Below are positions 13,371 to 26,086 of a stretch of DNA of 64,000 nucleotides, in pieces. Source of the DNA: Paramecium pentaurelia. Lineage: Eukaryota; Ciliophora; Oligohymenophorea; Peniculida; Parameciidae. Positions within the stretch are counted from its first letter, which is position 1, and every line of letters begins with the position of its first letter. The translations under genes and the position numbers were made by a program. Below the pieces are notes generated by a model. The model was given only the letters and a program-made list of their open reading frames with translations, did not search any database and had not been told where the DNA came from. The DNA lies in NCBI GenBank assembly GCA_905183005.1, contig CAJJDO010000042.1:11001-75000 (forward strand), given 5' to 3'.

Positions 13371-14949
13371 CATCAGATTTGGAAGTACATATGCCTTTAT
13401 TGATTTGTAAACCGAATTTTTCAGTTATCTTATCTATACCATTTGTAATAAACACATTATTGGCACAATTACTACAAATATTTATTGAAGTCAAACCAAA
13501 CTCCATCCTTTCCTTTTGTAAAGGTATTAGTCGATTAATTATTACAATTGTTATTCATATAATAATAACATCACTTCCCATGATTTGTAAATGAATATTT
13601 TTTATCAAAATTTAGAATGTATCAAATACCTATGGTATTGAATGTATTGAACAAACAGGTTTGCATTTATCATTTGCTTCAAATATCACAACTGCTCTTT
13701 AAAATTCTACACTCTAAACCAATTTCCTAGAAAGATCACTAAATTTTAATTTAGAAATAATCTGACAAAAATTAAGTAAATAATAACAATATTCGCCATT
13801 TTTACCATTTACAATCAACAGATGCTTTATGATTATTCAATTGTTATTTTTGGTAATCTTCAGTTCCAGTTCCATTAAAATATTAACAGTACAAGTAAAA
13901 TCAAAAGAATTACAATAACCACCTTTAAGATTTTTCCTTCTACTATAGAGCAATTAAATATAGCCAGATCTTTATAAGGTTTAGTACCCATATCCAATTT
14001 ACATTAAGCTTTATCTCCAAGGATTGCTCCCAAACAAACTTTTTCATTTCGATAATCAGTAAAAGCACCTTTTTCAAGTCACCATGGTGAATTAGTGAGG
14101 GTGCTTTAATTAAATTTAGCTGTACATAAGCATGGGTGATAAAATTTTTCTAATCATCTGCATTCTTCAAACATAAAATATCATAACTTTTTAGGGTTTA
14201 GTATCCCATGTACAATTAGCTTCATTGTTATCTATGTAACATTAGCATGCAATTGCATATTAAATACATGCCAATTTATCAACACATTTGCTAACAGAAT
14301 TAACTGCACATTTAGTTTTAGAATTGTTGTGAAATTGCTATGAGACTTCTTATCTAAATTTAGACATACATTTCCATCTACACATTTTTTAGTTTTGTCA
14401 TTCCCAATGCAATTAAAAATTCTATAGGGCATTTTTCAAAACATTAATTTAACAGGAATTCTTGCCTAAACCAGTGCAATTGTACATTATTTACTGTTCA
14501 TTCAATATAAAGAGAATTTTATTTTTCTTTTATTAAATAAATTTGAAAATAATTATGAGTTACTGAACCATCATTTCCTTTTGTACCATTATAACTTTAT
14601 CTAGCTGCTCTAAAACGTGTGTTTTTTTATAACATTTATAGCAATCGTATAAACAAGTTTTGTTTCCAAAAGTTTTTTTAGGTTTTACATCGTATTATTC
14701 AATTATTTAATGGAACAATAATTACATTTTAGCATCTAATTCCACATATCCTTTTTTTATTTAATTTGGTACACAATAAGAATATGGTTCGTAATTCTCG
14801 CAAAAGGTCTCAGTATATATTCATCATCAGGCTTAGTTGAGGCAAAAGTACATGATATTAACACAAGATGATCAATTCCAAACACATTTTCGATCATTTT
14901 TTTCAGCTCACAATAATCCTTAATAGATAATCCCGAGCAAATCAATAGA
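13371..14949 (-). pseudogene. Decayed surface-antigen-like cysteine-rich gene
   Basis: The minus strand gives cysteine-rich protein pieces in several frames separated by TGA stops and frame changes. The best preserved piece, about 14140-14432, reads NCIGNDKTKKCVDGNVC and, one frame on, CQCYIDNNEANCTWDTKP. The spacing of Cys, Asn and a CTW motif resembles Paramecium immobilisation antigens, which are large, cysteine-periodic GPI-anchored coat proteins often found near telomeres. Further pieces at 13940-14060 and 13440-13560 are more worn. Short introns could explain one or two breaks but not all, so I call it a pseudogene. The family assignment is tentative. Confidence 0.5.
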
Positions 14950-16007
14950 TTTTGAAAATAAAACTCAATAATACTATTGATTAGACTTAAGTACTAAAAT
15001 TGTTGAATCTATACCAATTTCACAAACAATATAGGCATAATGAAGGTTGTAAAAAAAGTAGTTTGGTTGAAATCCAAAATATTTTTTGTTAATTCATAGT
15101 AAAGGTAATAATGTAAGATCTTTTTAGACTTATTTATAAAAATTACCAAGCTTAACATAAATAAATTTTTTTATTATAACTAAAATTGAATTAATAAATT
15201 AAGTAAATTTATTGTTATATACAATTTAAAAAATTATAATTACACAATTATAAATATTTAATACTAAAATTCGCAATTTCTTATCAGTTCCTTCTTGATG
15301 CTTATTTAAATCATCATTTTCAATCCTACCGCTTTCATTTTATCATCAGAACATCTTTTCGAATTTTTTGAACATTTCCAAAAATGATCTATTTCCTAAA
15401 GTAGATTGGTTGGAAAAGTAATTGTTACACCTTAAATACTTGTTCTGAAATACTAAACACATGATCTGTTTATTATTAAATTTCAAATGAATAAATATAA
15501 TTGACTTCTTCAATACTTTTAAAGTAGCTAAGCATCATTAATCTAAAAAAACAACCAGTTAGTAAATTGCTGAAATTTGTTATTCACATAAAATCAACAG
15601 AAGATTAAATTATTTTGATTCTGAGTTTCAAACTTTGTAATACAACATAAACCTTTTAATTAATTGATTTAAATCAAGTAAAATATTTTATATCAATTAT
15701 CAAATTCGATACAAATTTATAAAGGTTAGAAAAATTTGATTTTTATTTTCGAATATAATAAAGTTATCCAGACAGATTAAAATATTATTTCGTAACAATA
15801 AGATATCTAAATCATATATAAGAAATTTCTTATGGTGGACATCTTTAATTTAATTTACTTTATATTGTTGTTGAGAAATTAAAGCAGACATTATGATTTT
15901 TTTTTAATAAATTTATTTTAGTTAAAAAATACTAATATATTAATTTATAAATATGTATTTATTCGAAATTATATATATTAATATGATAAATAATTCTTTT
16001 CTGCTTT
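14950..16007 (+). repeat. First copy of 1058-base duplicated segment
   Basis: Bases 14950-16007 match 16009-17066 at offset 1059 with no difference noticed. It ends at the N at 16008. The last 25 bases contain a truncated copy of the start of the lectin gene that is complete at 17042. Otherwise non-coding. Confidence 0.95.
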
Positions 16008-16008
16008 N
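16008..16008. other. Assembly gap (single N)
   Basis: Second contig join in the window, again flanked by a duplicated ~1.06 kb segment. Confidence 0.97.
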
Positions 16009-17066
16009 TTTTGAAAATAAAACTCAATAATACTATTGATTAGACTTAAGTACTAAAATTGTTGAATCTATACCAATTTCACAAACAATATAGGCATAAT
16101 GAAGGTTGTAAAAAAAGTAGTTTGGTTGAAATCCAAAATATTTTTTGTTAATTCATAGTAAAGGTAATAATGTAAGATCTTTTTAGACTTATTTATAAAA
16201 ATTACCAAGCTTAACATAAATAAATTTTTTTATTATAACTAAAATTGAATTAATAAATTAAGTAAATTTATTGTTATATACAATTTAAAAAATTATAATT
16301 ACACAATTATAAATATTTAATACTAAAATTCGCAATTTCTTATCAGTTCCTTCTTGATGCTTATTTAAATCATCATTTTCAATCCTACCGCTTTCATTTT
16401 ATCATCAGAACATCTTTTCGAATTTTTTGAACATTTCCAAAAATGATCTATTTCCTAAAGTAGATTGGTTGGAAAAGTAATTGTTACACCTTAAATACTT
16501 GTTCTGAAATACTAAACACATGATCTGTTTATTATTAAATTTCAAATGAATAAATATAATTGACTTCTTCAATACTTTTAAAGTAGCTAAGCATCATTAA
16601 TCTAAAAAAACAACCAGTTAGTAAATTGCTGAAATTTGTTATTCACATAAAATCAACAGAAGATTAAATTATTTTGATTCTGAGTTTCAAACTTTGTAAT
16701 ACAACATAAACCTTTTAATTAATTGATTTAAATCAAGTAAAATATTTTATATCAATTATCAAATTCGATACAAATTTATAAAGGTTAGAAAAATTTGATT
16801 TTTATTTTCGAATATAATAAAGTTATCCAGACAGATTAAAATATTATTTCGTAACAATAAGATATCTAAATCATATATAAGAAATTTCTTATGGTGGACA
16901 TCTTTAATTTAATTTACTTTATATTGTTGTTGAGAAATTAAAGCAGACATTATGATTTTTTTTTAATAAATTTATTTTAGTTAAAAAATACTAATATATT
17001 AATTTATAAATATGTATTTATTCGAAATTATATATATTAATATGATAAATAATTCTTTTCTGCTTT
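16009..17066 (+). repeat. Second copy of 1058-base duplicated segment
   Basis: Repeats 14950-16007. Its last 25 bases are the first codons of the lectin gene, which then continues into unique DNA, so this copy belongs to the right-hand contig. Confidence 0.95.
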
Positions 17067-18352
17067 TTGCATAGTTAATAGTTTTAATTTCTGGAATTCT
17101 TAAGTATGATTCTGGAGCTTTTTCTGGATTTTCAACTTGTCAGAGTGGAAACACTTAAACATACACAATTAATTTTAATGGAGTTTTTGGCAATGTTCCA
17201 CAACTAATTTTGGGTCTGGAGAAAATTGACATGGGAAAAGGTGCAGATTTTAGGATATAAGCCTAAAATATTTAGACTACAAGTATTGATTTCATTAATT
17301 ATTAGATTTTGAATTATAGTTGAATTGTGTTACATCTACTCCTTTTTATTCAGCAATTTTTAATTGGTATGCCATAGATGATCAAAGGATCTAGGTTATA
17401 AATAATTTTAATATGGAAAATCCTGATAATTAGGTTTTCGATCATGATAATGCAAATGCAATTTTTGGAATATTGTCTATTACAAGTATGGGAATATATC
17501 ATGATGTGGATTTCTAAATATCTGTACAATATTATTATAATTAGTTATAGATATCATCAATAACAACCACTCAAGTTACTGTAAGTATTACAAAGCATAA
17601 TTGGTGGTTTGTAAATCTAAAATAAATTGGTTATTAGATTATATTAGGAATTCAAGAAGCTCTGACAGATGTTGAAATATTGTTCCATACAAGTTAATAC
17701 AATAGTGGATTATTAACATAATATCCAAATAAATGGTTATTTTTATCTTATAATGGTTTTGCTTTGAATAATAACATAAGAACTAGATCAGTACGAACAT
17801 CAGTGTCAGAATCATACATTGTTGAGACATGTAATATCGATTAAATAATGTTTAGGGTATGGAACTTATATAAATAATTATCACTTAAAAAGCTGGATTG
17901 CTTATCAATTTACAACAGTATTTTAAGCATTTGAATGCTTAACTTTAAGAATATCTTAGGCTCTTGATATGGAAGTATAGATAAAACCTAAGATATTTCT
18001 TGAAATAAATGAAATAACTTAATCATTTTCATCATCAACATATCTAATTATTGATAAAACATTAAACCTACTTAATATGAAAATCTATATGAAATGTACA
18101 AAAACAAAAACAATAGCAAGTTAATTTTTGAAATGTTAGAGTTGTTCAACAAAAAAATACTATAAATTTTCTCATTATTGTCATGGAACTATTGATGCTG
18201 TTACTTATTTTCCTAGATTCTAATTGGCTTAATCTGTCTATAAAGAATTAAATGTTAATATACTGGTTGATAGAATTATTATTACTTAAGTATTGTATAA
18301 TCAAGTTTAATCATCTGAAACACTATTGGATATACAAGTTTTGAATTCCTGA
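17042..18352 (+). CDS. H-type lectin domain protein, secreted
   Basis: Spliced product of 420 residues using introns 17283-17305 (23 bases) and 17831-17855 (25 bases). The N terminus MINNSFLLFAQLIVLISG is a signal peptide. Residues ~20-110 fit an H-type lectin domain: an opening YDSGAFSGFSTCQSG strand, a central PQLILGLEKIDMGKGAD, and a closing FNWYAIDD ending in the family's W-x-A-I pattern. A second half of ~300 residues has similar beta-rich spacing with WYGTYINNY and a CQSC pair, perhaps a diverged second unit. H-type lectins bind sugars; a surface or secreted role is inferred. The WD40 gene begins 92 bases downstream on the same strand. Confidence 0.8.
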
Positions 18353-18444
18353 TTAATGAAATTAATATATGGTTTTTATTTCTTATAAAATGAAATTTCT
18401 TTAATAATTTATTTTATATTGAAATTCCATTTGTATTATAAATA

Positions 18445-19446
18445 ATGTATTTACAATTTATAGATTAAAATTAAGGAGTATAGAAATCAATTTATAATCA
18501 TGAAACATGCTTAGCAATTGCAATTAAAAATGATAACTCAATGTTGCTTACTGGATGGGATAATAAAGTTCTTGTTCATATTTTTAAATAAGGGAAATTA
18601 AAATAATTAAAATTCTTGCATCAACATTAAGCTAAAATATCTACGCTCAATTTTTGTTCTAAAAGTTCAAATATTATATCTGGCTCACTTGATGGTTCAA
18701 TAATCATTTAATCAATCTCATTAATATCAAAATCAAAATGGATTTAAAAATTAAAGGGTCATGTTGACATTATTTGTTTAGCCATAAGTCCACTATCTGA
18801 AGACTTGATAGTTTCAGGCAGTCGAGATAACAGCATCAAATTTTGGTAATGTATTAACAAACAGTTTTCATGTTCTTAAACTATCTTAGACCATAACAAT
18901 TGCGTATGTGGATTATCAATTAATGAATTAGAAGACACAGTTATTTCTTGTAGTTTAGATTAATTGATTATAATTTTTGAATAAGTTAAAAACAATAAAT
19001 ATGGAAATTGGGTTGTGAAACAAAAAATATTAGTTGATTAATTTGGTTATTGTATAAGCTTTATTAATAAAAATATATTTGTATTTTAGCCTTAATTGAT
19101 TAATGATTCAAAATTAATTATTTACACTCTTAATGATTAGAAATTATTTATAAAGAGTAGCCAACTTTCAATTAATGATGGAGGAATATTATACTTTAAT
19201 TATTTTCCTTTATTATATAATATCAAAAAAAATATCCTTATTTATAAAATAAATAATAATGTCAATGTCATAAGAGTAATAAAATAAGATAAGGAAGAGG
19301 AATTTGTTGAATTTAGGTTAGAATAGATAATAGAATTCGAAGATTACTAAATTTTTGGTACTTTAAGTAATGATGGGGAATATTTAGTGACTTGGAACGA
19401 AATTTCCAAATAAATTTAGATAAGAAAATACTAACAGATTGGATGA
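18445..19446 (+). CDS. WD40-repeat protein
   Basis: Uninterrupted frame of 333 residues. Blades are visible as NIISGSLDGSIIIQS and DLIVSGSRDNSIKFW, with the GH-type start of a unit in KGHVDIICLAISP; four to six further blades are degenerate. It ends DGEYLVTWNEISKQIQIRKY, very like the end of the WD40 protein at 21168-22193, so the two are paralogues. The family here seems to be a beta-propeller without other domains; such proteins act as scaffolds, with no partner deducible. The start at 18445 is the first usable ATG and lies close behind the lectin gene, so a longer N terminus is unlikely. Confidence 0.85.
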
Positions 19447-19633
19447 ATTTATTTATTTAATTTTCAATATTCTTATTTTATATTGATAAACTATAGATTA
19501 CGATTATGAATCTATAAATAATTATGTATATTCTCTATTCAAATAACAAAAACTTTTGGGATAAACTTAAAGAAAATATTCCATAGATAACTGCTTAATA
19601 TAATACAAGATAATTTTAATAAAACTTATATGA

Positions 19634-20570
19634 TCATTTTTAGTTTCTAATTTTACTATAATTATCAAATTTGAGTTAATTTTCAGGATGATAACCCAAA
19701 CAACATGTAAATATAAACATTAATCCCATAATAAATGCCAGAATAATAAATATTATTCCAGATATTGAAAAGAGTCTTTTAAAATAATTACCTATTGCTT
19801 TATAGCATGAATATCTACAATAATATCAATCAGTACTATTGATCTTTCACATCTAAATTGACGTCATTAAACATTTAAATTGGATACTCTATGCACCAAC
19901 CTGAACAATCAAATTTTTATTCCATCCATTAAATAGCTTGTGCATCCATATCAAAAGTGCTATTAAAATAATTACATTCTTATGCTCTTATCGCCTAATA
20001 GATATATTGCATTTAAATTTTACTTTGCTTTCGTCATTCTTAGAATACACTATTACTTCTTTTGATACTTCAGGAGTGATATCCTTTGAATAATAACATT
20101 CACAAGGACTTTTACACAGATTCTTTTATGCTAGATCATACATAGATTGAACTGTAGTATATTATGGATCTGATGGACTGCAAGTTTGATCCTATGCAAT
20201 AACAATTCCTAAAATAATTGCTATTATTCCTGTTAAAGTAAAAGTCACAAAGAAACATAAGTTCCCTGCGTTAAATATTACTAAAAAAAATTTCTTATTC
20301 TTCAATACAGTCCCAAGTATTCCACTGATTGCCACAATCAATATACCAAAAGCCAATGTCCAAAAGGGTCTTGATAAAAATTTTATTGATATGAAGGCCT
20401 ATGAGATTATAACATATACTTACTACTCCTAATTCCTTTAATTATTAATCCACTTTACCCAATAAATTTGTAATATAATATGCACCTATAAATGCAACTA
20501 TAGCAAGTGCAAGAGCGAAAAAGACTTAAATTAAAGCAATAACTTTTAAAGTCTTAAGAGGCAAGCACAT
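19634..20570 (-). CDS. Tetraspanin-like membrane protein
   Basis: Spliced product of 286 residues with introns 20399-20423, 19995-20023 and 19815-19836. Four hydrophobic segments occur at residues ~8-32, ~58-78, ~86-112 and ~245-268. A large cysteine-containing loop between the third and fourth includes CKSPCECYY, ECNYF and CSGWC. That layout (short N terminus, small first loop, large disulphide-rich second loop) is that of tetraspanins, which organise membrane microdomains. The classical CCG motif is not present as such, so it is a divergent member. It is convergent with the WD40 gene ending at 19446. Confidence 0.75.
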
Positions 20571-21167
20571 TTCTAAATTAATAATTTATGCATTGTGATC
20601 ATATAATAAACTTGCTTATAATAGTTAATATATCTTTAAATCAAATTAAATTTTATATCTGATAAATAGGCTTATAGATTTTAAGTGGTAATATTTTATT
20701 AAGAAAACTTAAATGCTTTAGACTTCACATCTGGTTAAATAAAGGCTTTTGTGTTATATGTAACAGTTTTATTTTTCTATAATTTGTGTATTATTATAAA
20801 AGGTAATAAAGTATTTAGAGAAAGCAAAAAAAGATATTTTTTAATTTATTCAAAGATTAAATACATGAATTTGAATACAAATTGTTACTCTATTATTTAT
20901 TTAAATTTCAAAATAAAAATATGACTAATATTAAATAATAAAGTTCATTGAGTTTCTTTAATATTTATAATGATATTTTTAGAATTATTGAAAATGACAT
21001 TAATTAATTAAAAAATTGAAACCTAAATCATTTGATTTCTTTGAATTAAATCTAACAAACTCAAATTAGAATTACTAAATAGTAATCTAAAATAAATACC
21101 ATACTTTTTATATTATTAATAATAGTTGATTATATTCTAAATTATAAACTCAATTTTATACTTTTCA
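20571..21167. other. Intergenic region, ~600 bases
   Basis: Nothing recognisable. It holds the promoter of the tetraspanin gene and the 3' flank of the second WD40 gene, both on the minus strand. Confidence 0.6.
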
Positions 21168-22193
21168 TCACCCTTTAAACAATCGAACTTAAATTTATTC
21201 AGTCCTTGCATCCCATGATATTAAGTAATTACCATCTTTACTCATTGTTCCAAAAATATTAGCTATGCCATACAAATCTGTTCCTAAATTAATTGATTAT
21301 TCTAATTTTAATATTTATTCTTCATTTCCTAGTTTATTTTTGTTTTTAGTTAATCGAATCAAATTTAGATGACATCCATTTTTATCTAATATAATATTTT
21401 TTTCTTAATTAAATGTTGATGGGAAAAGTGAAGAACAGAATGAGCCTCCATCTTTAACAGCCAGATTGTAAGATTTTAAGTAAGTTTATGATTTTTAATC
21501 TAATAAAAATATGTAAAGGCAAGTAGATAACTAGGGTTAATATGTAAACATATTATTATTTATAAAGCACACTCTGTAACCCCATAAATCAACTTTTATA
21601 TTCTATTTAATCATCCACGTTGATAAATTCTCTTAATACTCTATAACTAATATTATGGAGTCATATCCACAAGAAACCAATTTAGTTTATTCTTCATTCA
21701 TGCTTAATCCATATACAGGTTATGTATGGACTGAAAGGGTTTACGTACATGACCATTAATTTAAGTTTTTAAATGGAAGATTCCAAAACTTGATTGTAGT
21801 ATCATAACTTCCTGACACTATTAGATTTTCTTTATTGTTAAGTATCACACAAAGTATACTTTTGGAATGATTTTTCAATGATTGTATATATTTTGCTTTA
21901 GAAATTAAATTTTTTTACCACATGATGATTGAACCATCATCTGATCCTGAAATGAAATATCCTTAGTTAAAAAAATTGAGAGTAGTAACAATTTTTTCAT
22001 GTTTATTCAAATATTGAATACATTTCATCATTCCTTAATTGAATTGGTATACTTTTATAATCGATTAACTTCCTGCAAGTAGAAGACTATTATTATTGTT
22101 AATGGCAATAGCTCGACAATAACTCTTTTACTTAATAGAACACTAAGGTAACAAATCATAACGTATAGCTTTTTAGGATGGTTCCTATTGCAT
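21168..22193 (-). CDS. WD40-repeat protein, paralogue
   Basis: Uninterrupted frame of 341 residues. Blades include GYFISGSDDGSIIMW and ENLIVSGSYDTTIKFW, and a third ends QTKLVSCGYDSIILV. The last 30 residues (MSKDGNYLISWDARTEQIQV) match the end of the WD40 protein at 18445-19446 in pattern and position, as do the CRAIAI/CLAIAI stretches near the N terminus. The two are therefore paralogues in opposite orientation, with the tetraspanin gene between them. The start is the ATG at 22193; upstream frames meet TGA. No other domain is seen and the function is unknown. Confidence 0.85.
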
Positions 22194-22378
22194 AAAATTA
22201 TAAATAATATTGATCAATTCTCTTCATATTAATAAATATTCAATTAATTAAGATATTCTATATATATTCAAATAATCCTTAATATCCTTAAAATATAGGA
22301 TTATTAAATCACAAACTTGAAATTAAAAATTAAATATTTGTTTAAAATATTAATATCTTTAATATAAATTATAGAATA

Positions 22379-25300
22379 TCATTATTTTTAATATATTCCA
22401 TTACTGTATTATGAAACTATTAGATTTTATTACGGGCTAAAGGTTTTCGTCAAATAAATACTTCCAAGATTTCTCTTAAAATTCAATCCATGGACCATTC
22501 TTCAAACCTTGATTATAACAACCTCCTGCACTATTTAATTCATCTTATTTTTTACAATAATTCATAATCCTTATTTGGATCACTTTAAAAACAACTATTC
22601 CATTTTCCTTCCTTCTTCCCATTTTAATATTTTCCTTTAAATACTATTCGACAATCCCTGAAATTAATTAAATATTCAAACCTCCAAAAATTTTAATATA
22701 ATTCAGTCCACATGTCTATTTATATGCCTTCCTCATTATATTATCCTCCTCCTCTATAAATATTGTATAATATTACATATTCTCAAATATTTGGTTATTC
22801 TCGTCTCTAAATTAAATTACCCAATTCCCAATTTTCTTCCCATTTTAGTATACACCTTTATGGACAATTTAGCAAAGACTTAATAATTTAATTATGTGAA
22901 ATAATACTCCCTAAAATTATCATCCAATTCAATCCATTCTCCATCTTTTTCACCTTTAAAAAGATATTTGCCCCCACCACTTATATAAATATTAAAGATT
23001 CATACATTTTAATATTCTTAGATTTAATCTCCCAAATTTCAACTTTTTTGCCATCTTGATATTATCCAGAATAGGTTATTTGATTAATCCTAAGTATTAA
23101 TAAATATTCCAATACTTTTCATAATTTTAATCCAATTCAATCCATTATCCAGTTTTCAATCCATTATCATAATATCCTCCACCGCTAAATTCTCTATAAA
23201 TTTACTTACATATTAATCAATTATTCTAATGGTGGTTATCTGACTTTTGTTATCCATTCTCCAGTTTTTTTTCCCTTATGATAGTTACCTTCTAGAAGTA
23301 TCATAAAAGTGCTCGAAATTATAAGAAAATAATCACTTTAAAAAATTCTCGTGAACTTCTATCCATTTACCACATTTCTAACCGTTTTGATATAGTCCTT
23401 CTCCTCTATTAAATTTAATAAAATCGATACGTTTGATAACTTTTATTATTTATTTTCCATATTCCCTATTTTTTCCCATTTTCATATTCTCCAAAGTAAG
23501 TTATTTAGCAATAACTAAAATTATGATAAAAATACTTGCTATATTTCTCATGTAGTTCAGTCCAACATTATATCTTAAATCCATTTTCATTATAAAATCC
23601 TCCTCCTCTATTTATAAAGAGATTAGAGTTACATTATTTCATTATTTAATTTTTTTTTCCATTCTCCAACTCTTTTTCCATCTTTATAATAGCCTTCATT
23701 GGTAATCTAACTTTTCATTATGAGATAAAATACTTGGAGATAGGCTCAATCCATTTTCCATTTTTTCCTGATTATCCATACATTCCACCTCCTCTTATCA
23801 TTGTTAACATCTTAATAAATACATGATTGTATCACGAAGACAAATATCCCATTTACCTTCTTTCCTTCCTTTTTCATAAACACCTCTTTAAGTGAATTCT
23901 TAAGTACTAAAAATATCAAGATATCATAAGCTTTTAACTCTTAATATTAGTTATAAAGCTCCTCCCACTAGCCGTGCTTCCAAGCATATAATTGATCATA
24001 TAATCCATATCCTCTATAAAAAATAATCTAATTTATTAACATTTTCTAATATTGATAAGATGTTTCATCTCTAAGATAAATTTCCCAATTCCCATTTTTT
24101 TTTCCATTTATATATTCCCCAATATAAAATATTTGACATTTGCTATTGATAAAAGATTGAATAAAACTTATTAAAATTTTAATGAATTTCTTTCCAATTT
24201 CCCACCTTTAGTTCCTATTATTCATCATAAATTCCTCCCCCTCTGTAATAGTTTTAACAATAATTACATTTTTAAACCATTATAGAGGATATGCCATTAT
24301 CCAGATTTTTTTCCTTTTTAATAGAATCCGGTTTCTATTACTTAGCATTGGCTTATAGATAATAATATTTAGAATATACTTCTGATATATATCGGACAAT
24401 TCAATCCATTAACCTTTCTTCATTCCACCTTCATCATAATTGCCTCCAATATCTAATTTTTTTCCCTACCAAAAAGCATTCCATTTACCAATCTTCTTAA
24501 ATTATTAATCATATGATCCTTCCCATCTGAGATGTTTAACTTATTCTAAATTTTTATTGATAACATATCTTTTATTAGTATTAGGGATCTTTTCACTAAA
24601 ATATTGAAGAAACTTTTACGTTTTCAAAATTTCTCCATCCCTCAAATATTATATTTATCCATCATCTTCTAGTATATTGATTAAGAATGGTGTAAGCTTT
24701 AATTTTTATTTATTTAAAATAAAACCTTTTTAATTTAAATTATCTATATTTTAATTTAATCTAATATATTTATACTAATTAATGATAAAGTTGATATACC
24801 TCCTCAAATGTGCCTTGTCTTTTAGAGAATGCTTATCCGTGCCTTATTCCAAAAGATTCAGGGAATATTATTGATTCATACTAAAATGGAGAATCATCAT
24901 CTATTGTAGTTGATATTTCTTCAACAAATTAGTTTATTTAATTTTCCAATTTTTGAATAAATTTTCCTAGGAATTCATACATCAAGCCTACCTTTTTTTA
25001 TAATATTTATATGATAATTTCTCTCTAGTTTTTCCACTTATTTAAAATTTCATTGTGCCAAATATTTGATATTTTGTGAAGATCTTTTAAAGACATATCT
25101 AATGGGTCTTTATTAAATAATTCTAAATAAATATTATCCCTTTAGTTTATTTCCCCAAACAAATAATCAAATGTATTTTGTGCTTGATCTGACAAAGTAT
25201 TTATTTTTATCAAAATTTCTTCAAATTGTAATTTCATCTCCTTTTAAATTTTATTTTGATTCTCTGAATGATTCTTTGAAACACATTAATTTATAGTAGA

Positions 25301-25465
25301 ATTCAATTTATCCTTAAACATGGAAATTGTTAATATTTTAATTCCTGGAACAATTTATTAATGAGAATATTAGCATTCTGGACACATTAGTTTTTAACAA
25401 TCATGATTAAAGGTACATATATTAGTTATAGTTTAATTTCCATGTTCTTGGCACACATTATTCAT
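22379..25465 (-). CDS. B-box/coiled-coil protein with MORN-type repeats
   Basis: Spliced product of 857 residues from 21 exons. Residues 1-60 hold a B-box-like zinc site (CQEHG, CTFNHDC, CPEC, H), followed by a ~170-residue coiled coil. From residue ~300 there are about nine repeats of ~55 residues with two parts each: GGGxYdxGxKxGkWIEL, then GxYxNGKKxGxW. These resemble the MORN_2 type of MORN repeat, which forms beta-hairpin ladders that bind membranes or proteins. There are 20 introns (21-32 bases; total 513); the 19 in the repeat region fall at two alternating phase-2 positions per repeat. First introns: 24775-24799, 24352-24379, 24243-24267, 24143-24167. Function unknown; scaffold role inferred. 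Confidence 0.82.
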
Positions 25466-26086
25466 TATTATTTGTAATATATTTTATTATAATATTTCCA
25501 ATAATATCAAAATAATTAATATATATTTATATAGACTAATGATTAAGAAAAATTAATTAGTTAATTAAAATTGATCAAAAGCCAATAATTTTATTTCAGA
25601 CTTAAGTTTTCTTTTTAGATTCATTAAGGTATCAAATCTATACAAAAATAAATAAGAATTCAAGGCAAAATAAGACAACAACCTTTAGGATAAAATTATT
25701 CATTAAATAATTATTGTTTTTAATAAAATAAAAATATAAATTTTATAAAACAATAAAAAATTGTAAAGAACTAATTATAGATTTAGATGATAAGTTTATT
25801 TGAAGATGGGAAATAATTAATCACTTAATATAGAGTAATAATTTTATTATTAGTCTCAACAAAATTACTGATGTTCCTTTAATATTTTTTATGATTTACC
25901 TTTTCATATAAATATATAAAAACATTAAAACTTTAACTTAAATGATCATTTAATTAATTAATTGATTTTATAAATAATTATGTGATGAAATAAAATTAGA
26001 AGTATTTTGTATAGTGATGTCTATTTTTAGTTATTCTTAAAACTTACAAATAACAAAATATATGCTAGTTTAAATCCATATGATAA
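25466..26086. other. Intergenic region, ~620 bases
   Basis: AT-rich, no gene seen. It lies between two minus-strand genes. Confidence 0.6.

Noticed and set aside
17280..17340. Apparent TGA stop and frameshift in the lectin domain.
   Set aside because: A typical 23-base intron (17283-17305) removes it and restores the lectin-domain pattern.
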